A stretch of 64,000 nt of DNA. Source: Eudorina sp. 2006-703-Eu-15 (Eukaryota > Chlorophyta > Chlorophyceae > Chlamydomonadales > Volvocaceae). The translations under genes and the position numbers were made by a program. Position 1 is the stretch's first letter; each line of letters starts with the position of its first letter. This document shows, piece by piece, positions 1 through 9,259 of this stretch. The stretch is taken from NCBI GenBank assembly GCA_003117195.1, contig BDSI01000213.1, positions 57,261-121,260 of the forward strand, read 5' to 3'. The notes beneath the pieces were generated by a model. The model did no database searches and was not told the origin of the DNA. It saw only the letters and a list, made by a program, of their open reading frames with translations.

Positions 1-742
1 GTCAGGGAGCCATAACGAGGAAACCCTGAGGAAAGTGGATGAACAAGTGGCATCAATTTCCTTATGAAACAAGGATGAAATCTACTTTATAGTTGTGGCC
101 AAAATAACGCGATATGAAAGGGGAGGTTCGTGTAGGTACTGGGACGTTGTCAGCGGCTGATTTGATTCAGCGCTGGTGCATCCTGTCAAATTATGGTTGT
201 GCGGCAACCTGATCACGGAAGCATATCCGAAAGAATTGAGATTGGATTGCTCTGCGCGCCTCAGCCCGCCCGGACTCATGTCGTGCGACGTACCGTACAA
301 AACCCTCCCTCAGCCCCGCCTTCCTGTTCGCTCCATTAAACCACTACCTCCCTCCCCCCAAAAACCGCAACAGATATCCGGCGCGATACGACAACTTGAA
401 ATGCATAAGGTATAAAATCGCGTCTTGGTGATGATTGTCTCCAATCAGGTCGGGACTTCAATAATCTCTCGGCTTGCAGTTGTCAGAGTGACCACCATGG
501 AGAGCAGTGCTGGCGTTGTGCAGCCTACGGAGGTGCTGTTGCGTCCGGGCGCGTTGCGCTATTGCCGGAACAGGGTAAGGCGCGGTTCACCCATTGATTC
601 CATTAGAGCAAAGCTGTGTTCACCGTACACCCATGTCGTTTACGTCGGGGGATTCAATGAAACCGTAAAACACCTGGAACACCCCACACGCAACTGCACG
701 TCCTTCCCTTACTCTCTATCTCACCCTTACTCTCTATCTCAG

Positions 743-2640
743 GAGGATGACGAAGGCGTCTTGAACGACGCTTGGAAAAAGCGCCGGAAGCTGGGCATTT
801 CTGATGGCGACTTCACGAAAACGTAAGCTGGTTGTGATTCTTGCAGGCATAGTCTCTTGCTAGATTGTTTGACTCCCAATGATGTCATTGACGAGTAGGA
901 GTGGCGACATGGATTCATAGGTCGGAGTAAGTAATGAACCTCCGCGGCGCTTTGACTTCCACCCACCCGTCCCTTGCTGTTGGGCACGTTTTCAGGAAGT
1001 GTGCAATCGAGCTCATTACACAAGCCGGCGTCATCCTGGAATCCATGCTGGACAACACGGCGTTGACGCCAGTAATGAAAGCTGTGGGGAGGAATATATT
1101 TGGAATGAGACGAGAAATGGACGAAAAGCTGGCTGCCAACCTGGCCAGGCTGCATCCTCAGGACGACGCCGTGGAGTTCCGGCCAGTCACACCCGCCACA
1201 CGCCGCAGGGTGGTGGCCGCCCGCCAGTCTCCTGCCGCCGCCGCAGCTGCCGGCACCGACGACGCCGCAGCTGTTGCGGACGCCGACGCCGCCGCAGCTG
1301 CCGCCGACGCCGCCGCAGCTGCCGCCGACGCCGCCGCAGCTGCCGCCGACGCCGCCGCAGCTGCCGCCGACGCCGCCGCAGCTGCCGCCGACGCCGCTGC
1401 AGTTGTTGCGGACATCGACGCCGACGCCGCCGCAGCTGCCGCCGACGCCGGCGCCGCCGTCACGACGCCGTCGACAGCCTCCTGCTCCTCCTGTGCCAGG
1501 TCAGTGGTAGCTGCCGCCGACGCCGTCGCGGGCAAGCAATGTGCCTTCACCTGCAGCTGGCTTCCCCACCGTCATCGCCGCTGTCGCCGCCAACGCCGTG
1601 TTGCCTCCTGCTGCTGTTTGTTGTATCATGCCTGATCAGAAAAGGACCAGCTGGCACATGCCTTCCAGTGACATCTCATGATACGTATCCAGGATCGTTA
1701 TACACTACACTGTTGCTGCTGCTGCTGCTGCTGGGTCCAAACCGTCCGCTGCTGTACCCGTCACCGTTGCCGCTGCCTCCCCCACGGGCAGGACGCTGCG
1801 CACTGCTGACAACGTCAGGCGTGCCGCTGATGGCGCCGCCAGGCCCTCCATCGCGGCCGTCGGACGCAACGCCGTCAGATTAGCTGCTGCTCCCGCTGCC
1901 GCCGTCGGCAGCGCTGCTGCTGGCGCCGGGCCCCCTGTCGCCGTCGCCGCCGCTGTCCCCGCTGCCGCCGCCGCCCCCACGGGCAGGATGCCGCGCACTG
2001 CTGGGCACGGCGGGCGTGCGGTGGCTGGCGCCGCGAGGCCGTCAAGGTTAGCTGCTGCTCCCGCTGCCGCCGTCGGCGCCGCTGCTGCTGCTGGCGCCGG
2101 GCTGCCACCGCCCTCAGAGTGCGTGACGTAGGCTTTTGGGATACATGTCGGAATACCCTTGTGACTTACCTGTCCTTAACCTGTCATGTGTATCCTTGCA
2201 AGTTGATGAGCTTCTACATCGATGCAGCTGTGTGACATCCTTGTTCTGCCATCGTGTCCCCGCACCACTGGCAGGTGGAAGACCTCCAAGAAAAACATCA
2301 CCTTTCGCGTCAAAGCATCATTGATGCGAGACGACGTCAAGGCCGTCATGGACAATGGGCTCGTCAGCACCTTGTGGCTAAATGCAACCTGGTCGAAGCC
2401 GTTGGAACAGCTGAAAAACGGCCTGTTCACGGCAGGCAAGGAGGCTGAGAAGAAGAGGCTGCTGGAGGCCATGGAATGCGGTGTATGCCGCAATAATGGC
2501 GGCATGCTCTACGGCACGACGCCCAATGAGGCCCAGATGTTCGCCGCCAACATCTACGTCCCGCAAGTCCCGGCAACGAAGCAAAAGAAGGCGGGATTCG
2601 TCGGCGGCTGGGTGCACTGCTTGAACTGCGTGCGCAAATT
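743..2640 (+). CDS. hypothetical multi-exon gene (partial model), 3' part inside a palindrome
   Basis: Not recognised. Exon 743-822 follows a pyrimidine-rich tract ending CTCAG and ends at a GTAAGC donor in phase 2. Exon 996 onward follows GTTTTCAG and continues the frame exactly, giving an acidic/basic stretch (EDDEGVLNDAWKKRRK) and then a helical stretch with GMRREMDEKLAANLARL. The frame then runs into an Ala/Asp repeat and stays open to 1635. A GTCAGT donor at 1500 would leave phase 2 and could join an acceptor at 2274 (exon from 2275). That exon reads RWKTSKKNITFRV and, further on, MECGVCRNNGGMLYGTTPNE. It runs to the end of the left palindrome arm. No start or stop is certain. The intron proposed at 1500-2274 would contain part of the palindrome arm. 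The alternative is two unrelated fragments, the second belonging to a mobile or duplicated element. The first two exons are better supported than the third. Confidence 0.4.
1285..1410 (+). repeat. 21-bp minisatellite, Ala-rich coding
   Basis: Near-perfect tandem copies of GCCGCCGACGCCGCCGCAGCT. The unit is a multiple of three, so all frames stay open. In the frame of the upstream exons it encodes Ala-Asp-Ala runs, in another frame Pro-Gln-Leu, and on the reverse strand poly-Ala/Ser. Confidence 0.8.
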
Positions 2641-3420
2641 CACAGGCTACAGGCGGAATTTGCGCACGCAGTTCAAGCAGTGCACCCAGCCGCCGACGAA
2701 TCCCGCCCGCCTTCTTTTGCTTCGTTGCCGGGACTTGCGGGACGTAGATGTTGGCGGCGAACATCTGGGCCTCATTGGGCGTCGTGCCGTAGAGCATGCC
2801 GCCATTGCGGCATATACCGCATTCCATGGCCTCCAGCAGCCTCTTCTTCTCAGCCTCCTTGCCTGCCGTGAACAGGCCGTTTTTCAGCTGTTCCAGCCAA
2901 CGGCTTCGACCAGGTTGCATTTAGCCACAAGGTGCTGACGAGCCCATTGTCCATGACGGCCTTGACGTCGTCTCGCATCAATGATGCTCCGACGCGAAAG
3001 GTGATGTTTTTCTTGGAGGTCTTCCACCTGCCAGTGGTGCGGGGACACGATGGCAGAACAAGGATGTCACACAGCTGCGTGCATCGATGTAGAAGCTCAT
3101 CAACTTGCAAGGATACACATGACAGGTTAAGGACAGGTAAGTCACAAGGGTATTCCTACATGTATCCCAAAAGCCTACGTCACGCACTCTGAGGGCGGTG
3201 GCAGCCCGGCGCCAGCAGCAGCGGCGCCGATCGACGGCGGCAGCGGGAGCAGCAGCTAACCTTGACGGCCTCACGGTGGACGGCCTCGCGGCGCCAGCCA
3301 CCGCACGCCCGCCGTGCCCAGCAGTGCGCGGCATCCTGCCCGTGGGGGCGGCGGCGGCAGCGGGAACAGCGGCGGCGACGGCGACAGAGGGCCCGGCGCC
3401 AGCAGCAGCGGTGCCGACGG
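1902..3420. repeat. long inverted repeat (palindrome), arms ~0.74/0.76 kb, 16-nt spacer
   Basis: The left arm (about 1902-2640) is repeated as its reverse complement at about 2657-3420, with a 16-nt centre at 2641-2656. Matching is close to exact across the centre and stays high to the ends, where both arms finish at a GCCGACGG/CCGTCGGC block. Differences are small indels: AAT present in the left arm near 2493, 4 extra bases in the right arm near 2898, and an extra ~18 bp near 3268. The outer thirds are GC-rich Ala/Pro-type low complexity. The inner parts carry the same candidate exon on opposite strands. A transcript across the centre would fold into a long hairpin. Confidence 0.9.
2657..3027 (-). 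pseudogene. antisense copy of the 2275-2640 exon, frameshifted
   Basis: This is the right palindrome arm read on the minus strand. From 3027 it begins with the same CAG acceptor and WKTSKKNITFRV reading as the left-arm exon. Four extra bases near 2898 break the frame before the EQLKNGLF segment, and the downstream part (AMECGICRNGGMLYG) is in another frame. The left-arm copy has no such break, so the left copy looks like the template and the right one like the decayed duplicate. This is inference. Confidence 0.6.
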
Positions 3421-3649
3421 CCCAACAGTGGCCATCTCGTTGGGCCGTTGGTTAGGCTTCCCGTTATTCAGTTGATCACGTGCGCGCGAACTCTCAATCT
3501 AGTGAGCGCCGCATTTATTGCCTGTATAAGTATTGTCGTCGTATTCTGGTAGAACGCTAACAGTTTCTGTGCGAATGTGCGTGAACTTGGTTGCATTAGG
3601 CCCATGAGGTAGATTCGTTGCTACGGGGAGGATAGTTTCGGGCCATCTC

Positions 3650-4175
3650 CGTCACTTAGGCTTGCTGCCCAGCCGAGCTGAGCAGCGGTATGACGCAATA
3701 GCTGTCTTCACAGATACACCTCTTAGTGTATGGACTGCACCTCTCAGTGCGCAGTTCTTGCCTGGACAAGGCATTGCTGTAACATCCCAACGAGTGCCGC
3801 CGCAACAACATCTCTCGTGGACGACAACACTCAAAGATAAAGTCAGCTGTGCATTGCAGACCGCCGTGTGCTGCTGACAGAGTCTGCGCAGGTGCCGGCT
3901 GCCCTGCGTCTGCCCGCTTGCAGTCCGCATGGCCTCGTCGTTTCCATATATAGTCATACCGCCGCTGCTCAGCTCGCCGTGCGCAGTGGCGTTCTTCAGG
4001 CCGTACAGATTGCGGCAGTACTGCCACAGCGCATCCTTCCACCAGAAGGAGGTCTTCTCACGGTCACCCTCACCCTCACGCAGCGGGATCTGGTTGAACG
4101 CAGCCCGGCAATCGCACTTACTCAGCACTTGTACGGCACCGTCTCGATACCAATTGTAAGCACACCCGGGAAACC
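3650..4175 (-). pseudogene. Ty3/gypsy-type reverse transcriptase fragment
   Basis: On the minus strand from 4128 the frame reads LSKCDCRAAFNQIPL, later KTSFWWKD, then YGLKNATA. This matches the order of the Ty3/gypsy reverse transcriptase blocks (FSKLDLRSGYHQI, KTAF, FGLTNAP). Downstream the expected YxDD region is not readable in one frame, so the piece is decayed. It lies opposite in orientation to the integrase remnant that starts ~0.5 kb away, so it is either a separate insertion or a rearranged part of the same element. Confidence 0.55.
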
Positions 4176-4689
4176 CGGGATGACTCGGGGCTGTAAGCCT
4201 GCCTTACATCATCCTTGCGACGTCCCAGGCTCCTAGGGATTTGTTTTCCGTTCCTGTTAGTACTGATCCAGCCGATCATGGCCTCAACGTCTCCAAACTT
4301 GAATGCATTTTAGGGCTGCCACCTGGGGCAACAGCACACCTCAGATGGATGAGGCCGCCTGTTGCCTGGCCCTGCAGCGGGGTGTTTGTCTTCCTGCTGC
4401 CGCACACCTGTTCGGGTTCTCACAGGCCCTTCACCGGGCTTTCCTGTGTCCGTCGCACATGGCCACGCTTGAGCCTCGTGCGGTGGACCCGGCGTCCAGG
4501 CTGGGGGGGAATCCCTCCCAACTGTCGTACACAGCCAGCACGCCGGCCACCTTACACACCACCACCGCCGTGCTGTGTCAGCGCAGCCTGTACGAGAACA
4601 CGGTGTTGCTGTCAAGAGATGGCCGAGTCGGCTGACAAGGAATGTGCCGCGAATTTGACTGACCCACACTCCGATGCAGGGATGTTACG

Positions 4690-5860
4690 ATACTGCGCAG
4701 CGGTCAGGCTGACGAGAATATCGCACCTGCGGAGCTGCGGCGGATTATCAAGCGGGCTGCATCGTACCGCCTGCAGAACGGTGCGCTTGTCAGGATTATG
4801 GCGAACGGGGTCACACACCTGGTACCGCCACTGGCTCAGCGCCGGGCCCTCACCGAGGATACTCACAAACGCCTTGGTCACTTTGGAACACGACGTACAT
4901 TGGGGCTGCTGCAAACCGGGTTTTGGTGGCCTGGATGGGATGTCCCGAGACGTCGCTGCAGTGGTCGGGTCCTGCAAGCTGTGCGATCAGGCCAACACGA
5001 CGGGCAATGTGCGGCCTGAGCAGCTGCAGCAGCCGCTGCCGGTCAAGGGCCCGTTTTACCGATGGGGTGTCGACCTGCCTCTGTGGGCCGTTTCCGCAAA
5101 CGGCCAAGGGGAATATGTACGTCCTCGTTGCAATTGAACATTTCACCAAGCATATTGAACTTGTCCTGTTGCCAAGCAATGAGTCTGTCAACACGCCGCA
5201 GGCGCTGCTCGACAATGTGCTTTCCCGTTAATCTGCCCCAGCGGAGGTCCTTACGGACCGAGGCCAGGAATGGCAAGGTGCTTGGCGGCACTCCTGGAGC
5301 AGTGCTTTATTGACCATCGGGAGACTTCACCCGACCACCCGCAAGCTGACGGCGCCGTGGAGCGCGTCGTGCAAGTGGTCAAGTGCAGCCTGCGTGAGTT
5401 CTGTGCGCAAGAGGGCAACGCGCGAAGGTGGGATGAGGCCCAGCCTTGGATCGCATTGGGGTACCGCTGCTCACCTCAGGGCTCAGGCGTCCACTCAACT
5501 GTCGCCGTACTACATGTTGTACAGGGTTGAACCGGTTGTCCCGCCGGCCGTTCGTGAGCGCTGCAAGGAGGCGCTGGATTTTGACAACCCTAAGGATGTT
5601 TAAGAATTCCTCATTTATCGTGCGCAAGCATTTCAGACACACATCCCCGCCGCGGGCGGGAACCTCCTGATCGCCCAACATCACGACACACATCGCTATG
5701 CGCGCGTGAGGGCAGGGGGCTACAAATCACGGTTTGCACGTTTTGAGCCGGGGGACTACGTGTACGTGCTGGAGCGCAACCACACGAGCACCCTGCAAAT
5801 GCCCACGCGTGATAACGTGCTTCACGTGATTGAGGTTACATACACCCGCTGGTGTAGCCA
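4690..5860 (+). pseudogene. retroviral-type integrase (DDE) remnant, frameshifted
   Basis: The zinc-binding part reads HKRLGHFGTRRTLGLLQ then FWWPG, and in the next frame CKLCDQAN, giving the H-H-C-C pattern of the integrase N-terminal domain. The core follows as RWGVDLxxPF (first Asp), a segment with FTKHIELVLLPSNESVN, then VLTDRGQEW (second Asp) and a SPDHPQADGAVERVVQ block carrying the final Glu. The sequence after the core (YRCSPQ, LSPYYMLY in the neighbouring frame) matches the usual STxxSPYxLxYG region, and FEPGDYVYV (about 5740) matches the post-core beta barrel. The pieces alternate between frames around 4935, 5080, 5230 and 5500. Confidence 0.65.
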
Positions 5861-5967
5861 CGCTGCAGGGGCGCTGTGGCTCCCAGCGCAAGGAGCATGT
5901 GCAGAACCTAGCACCGTGTCACTTCTGACCTGGACCCTGTCATTGACCCTCGGCTAGCCAAACCGCC

Positions 5968-6115
5968 AGTCGATCTGGCGTGCAAGGTGTGCGGTTTTCC
6001 TGACAAGGAACATTTGATGCTCTTGTGTGACTCATGCGGCTCTGGCTGGCACACGTACTGCCTACGGCCACCACTTAAGACTGTCCCGAAGGGCACCTGG
6101 GTCTGCATGCCCTGA
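5968..6115 (+). other. PHD zinc finger within the retroelement
   Basis: One frame reads CKVCGFPDKEHLMLLCDSC, then GWHTYCLRPPL, then VPKGTWVC. This is the Cys4-His-Cys3 pattern of PHD fingers, with the conserved LLCD-C and WHTYCL-PPL blocks. PHD fingers bind histone tails. Placed after an integrase, this one would be suited to targeting chromatin. The last Cys pair is broken: a small insertion at about 6106-6112 (TGCATGC) shifts the frame, and CPDCTHGG continues in the next frame. The finger is clear by motif; its role in the element is inferred. Confidence 0.7.
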
Positions 6116-6623
6116 TTGCACCCACGGTGGCGTCACCAAGGAGCAAGTGGAGGCCAAACCTTTGCCTGATGCGCCGGCACCGACACCCGTTGTGTTCCCC
6201 AGTGCCGCGCAACGCAGTTGCCATGAAGCAGCTGCTGCCCTGGACGGCAAGAAGCTCCGGCGGCGCTTCAAGGACCCCAGCTCGCTGGAGCCGCAATTTC
6301 GTGAGGGTATCTTACGGTACCTGGGGCCGGAGGCTGGTGCGCAGCGCCTGGAGGCGCGCTATGCGGACGGGACCACGGAGCGTTTCACGCCTGCGCGAGT
6401 GAAACCCTGGCTTCTGTCGGATGAGGATGTCTTACAGACGCACATGCAGCGCAAGATCGTGTTGACCACGCGTGAGCGTCTCCATCCCCGATCACTGGGA
6501 TTTGGACACCGCTGCGGGGGTGCATGGTGCGCTGGGTGCTGTGATGCCTGGCGGCGGGGCCTTCGCACCTGAGTTTTAGTTGCCGAACTGGCGAGCTGCA
6601 CCAGCGCCGGTGCCCCTGCTCGG

Positions 6624-7241
6624 TTGTGCGGGGATTTAGCAGCCGCCCCAGGAACGACTGCGCGGGACTATTTCGAAGTGGACGTGCTGCTTAACTACGT
6701 GGATCTGTCTGTGTGCACCGGGATCTTGGATCCCTGGAGCGGATTGGGCAATCTGGCGAATCGACTTCGTGCAGGGGGTCACGTTGTGCTGAGAAACGCG
6801 TACCACCCCAAGGCTGATGTGGAGCGGCATGAGGACGCATTGCAGCCCGCATTCTACCGTCAATTGCAACAGGTCTGGCGGTATGATGCCATCGTGTCTG
6901 AGCCGTCGAGCAAGTTGGTAGATTTCGCACTGCCACTGGCAATCACTTTCGCACCCATAGTGGCATTTTTCGTTCACACAGAGCACCTGAGCAAGGCCCA
7001 CGACCTGCGTCGGCGCTATCTCAATGAGCTGGCTGGGTTAGGGCGTGTTGTATTTCTAGTCACTCCCCCGCGGGGCCCGCGGGGTTTGCGCCGAGTCTGG
7101 TTGTTAGTGTTGGAGAGCCGTTGGGTTCGGGATCAACTGATGCAGGTTCGTTCGGGTGCGGGACGAGAGTCCCTGGATTCTGACGTAGTGTGTCTGGGTT
7201 TTAGCCCTTCACGTGTTAGCACTATCTTTGATTGCCTTTAA
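6624..7241 (+). CDS. methyltransferase-like protein associated with the retroelement
   Basis: This is an uninterrupted frame of about 205 codons, directly downstream of the linker block and ending TAA. The first codon shown is not a convincing start, so it is probably the C-terminal module of a polyprotein. Residues ~36-50 (GILDPWSGLGNLANRL) resemble the SAM-binding DPxxGxG loop. A later segment (WRYDAIVSEPSSKLVDFALP) sits where N6-adenine-type DNA methyltransferases carry (D/N/S)PP(Y/F). Here that motif reads SEPS, so catalysis is doubtful. Further on come FFVHTEHLSKAHDLRRRYL and RVVFLVTPPRGPRGLRRVWL. The intact frame next to a frameshifted integrase is notable. The fold assignment is inference from two motifs, and a plain unknown domain is the alternative. 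Confidence 0.45.
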   Translation: MCGDLAAAPGTTARDYFEVDVLLNYVDLSVCTGILDPWSGLGNLANRLRAGGHVVLRNAYHPKADVERHEDALQPAFYRQLQQVWRYDAIVSEPSSKLVDFALPLAITFAPIVAFFVHTEHLSKAHDLRRRYLNELAGLGRVVFLVTPPRGPRGLRRVWLLVLESRWVRDQLMQVRSGAGRESLDSDVVCLGFSPSRVSTIFDCL

Positions 7242-7427
7242 ACTGGGTCATTAGTTGCAGGGTACCAGTCTGCCCTTTGTTAGCGTCGTACTATCTGCAC
7301 GGCACTTCATCTTGCCTGGTTTGTGAGCAGGCTCATACAGCTACACACAGCCCCCAGCAGTTTCCTACACCTGGGGGGGGAGTCTCTCCGTGCCGACAGC
7401 TGTCACGGCATCAGGTTCCAACCGTTT

Positions 7428-7491
7428 GTTGAAGGAAACCGATGGGGGGTAAATGTCGTGACAGGTGTGGCCCCCATCGGTTTCCTTCAAC
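7428..7491. repeat. perfect 21-bp inverted repeat with 22-nt loop
   Basis: GTTGAAGGAAACCGATGGGGG at 7428-7448 is mirrored exactly at 7471-7491. A transcript would form a 21-bp stem with a 22-nt loop. It lies just after the methyltransferase-like frame and just before a CATT-tailed repeat. Confidence 0.85.
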
Positions 7492-7528
7492 GTGCAGCGC
7501 ACGCGGTGTGTCATGACAGCTCCGTGTG

Positions 7529-7612
7529 TTGGCGGTGGGGCCTGCTGGGGCTTGCCCTGGTATACACCGGTGATCCCTTTGGGGTCCGCTGTAACGTTCA
7601 TTCATTCATTCA
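7529..7612 (+). repeat. CATT-tailed dispersed repeat, copy 1
   Basis: The segment from TTGGCGGTGGGGCCTGCTGG through GGTATACACC and CCCTTTGGGGTCCGCTGTAACG ends in three to four CATT units. It closely matches 58763-58841 and, in its last ~30 bp, 39150-39188. TGTAA followed by a short tandem tail is what the 3' end of a non-LTR retroelement or SINE in this group would look like. Confidence 0.7.
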
Positions 7613-9259
7613 GATCGGCGTGGCGGAAAATAAGCAACTGATTTCAGATTTTGCCCTTCCTCATGGATGTGTGTTGCGGTCTGCCGTTAGCTGCGGGGGT
7701 CTATCTGCACCTCATATCTGCACCTGACTGGACGACACTGTACGAACCAGTACGGGCCCAACGGCGGCACGCAGCGGAGGTCGATACCAGCGCTGTTATG
7801 ATTGACCAACCTTAGCATTGTTTACGGAACTAAGATCTATCGCCTGCATGGGATATGCACCAGAGAGTCGCCTGCGATGGGTCCATGGCCGTGGTTGCCG
7901 TAGCTGCTGTGCACGGCTGCGCTCTCTCATTCCCCAAGACCTGACGCGCTTGGTTCAAGATTGCGGGCGAGGTACACGGTATGTCTCAAGTATGTGCTCC
8001 TAGGGGCCGTGAGATGCCAGTTGATAGGAAAGGGTTTGGGTGACCACGGTAAGTAAAACCCACCATCGCTACATGCACGCATTTGTAGCGTTGGTCTTGG
8101 GGTGGGGATTTAGCACTAACCTTTGAATTGGCATCTCTGCGCTTGGGGCAATGTCGCAGACTGTGAGGTCTAACCGAGTCGCGACTTTTGCTGGTTGAAA
8201 ACTTATTCCATCCCCGTCGGTCGTGCTCTTCGGAGCCTTCCGCAATTTCTGGCGTCCCTTCTCAGGGACCACCTAAATAACGAAATAGTTGCCGTGCAAG
8301 ATACAGAGGTTAACCATGTGTCATTGGTATTGTAATTAACGCGCATTGTGGGATGAGATTAAGCACGCCTAGGGTTATGACCCAGAGTATCGCAAGCTTG
8401 GCACACAGGTGTAGCACTGTGAGACATGGAAGGCAAGGCACACCACCCTGATGTCGCAGCTTGACGAATTAGGACATCGAATGGGGCGCTGGAACCAATA
8501 GGGCGCGTTCAGCCCATTACAGGACAGGACAGGACCCGCAAGACCGCCGCAAGGACACCAACCTCAACCCTGCTCAACCAGCCCTACGCAGCAGACGATC
8601 AACCCAACTGATTCTGGCACCACACGGCACCACCGGCCAAGCGACAGCAGTTACGAGAAGCTAGGGAGACTTTAACTTATCCGTGAAGGTTGCAAATCAG
8701 ATTTGTACAACGTACGACCCTCGCTGTACGACCATACAAAGGGTACCCGTGAAGGGCACCCCAAACAGACACCCACACGACCCACACCAGTGTGCTGCGC
8801 GACTTGCCATTATGAGTTCATTTACCTAAGTTGTTGTAATGGGGAGACCAGGAATCGGTAGCCCTGGTAGCCATTGGACGTTCTAAAACAAGCATGTGCG
8901 AGGACGCACGTTGTGTTGGTCCTAACCGCCTAACGCAAGGGTCCAAAGCAAACATGCGTCCACGCCTATGATGTGCCGCAGTTCATAACTGTACGTTTGA
9001 ATTCGCATACGGTACCTTACAGACTGATTTGACACACTTAAAAACGTCATACTCCTGGACTGAGGAATGCGCCCACGGCATATCTTTCAATATTCGTTAG
9101 GTATCGACACGAAATGAAAAGGTACATTAGTGTCATGCGCAACATATGAGAGCACATTTGAGCACAGCACAGGCAGCACGGTTCGGTCAAGACAGCTGCC
9201 CCGTGAAACACAATAGTCCTGCAAACTCTAAAGTGTATATCTGGTGGTAACAATGGGAG
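7613..9259. other. intergenic, no gene seen
   Basis: No frame here has family motifs, biased codon use or convincing splice sites. The composition is less GC-rich than the flanking gene. It contains a short CAGGA repeat near 8520. The last ~200 bp are the presumed promoter of the next gene; no TATA box or other element stands out. Confidence 0.6.

Larger units (their letters stand above)
4640..7241 (+). mobile_element. decayed LTR-type retroelement 3' half: integrase, PHD finger, linker block, methyltransferase-like frame
   Basis: Several consecutive plus-strand coding blocks in different frames form one recognisable order. There is an integrase with its zinc-binding region (about 4690-5020), catalytic core (about 5040-5450) and C-terminal segment (to about 5860). 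Next come a PHD finger (about 5968-6115), a conserved linker with FKDPSS and RYLGPEAGAQRLEARYADG (about 6250-6410), and an open methyltransferase-like frame ending at 7241. The integrase part has at least four frame changes and is not functional as assembled. I did not find long terminal repeats or a target-site duplication. The 5' half (gag, protease, reverse transcriptase) is missing in this orientation. Confidence 0.6.

Noticed and set aside
1158..1550. Minus-strand poly-Ala/Ser open frame
   Set aside because: Produced by the 21-bp minisatellite, which is open in all frames. No support outside the repeat.
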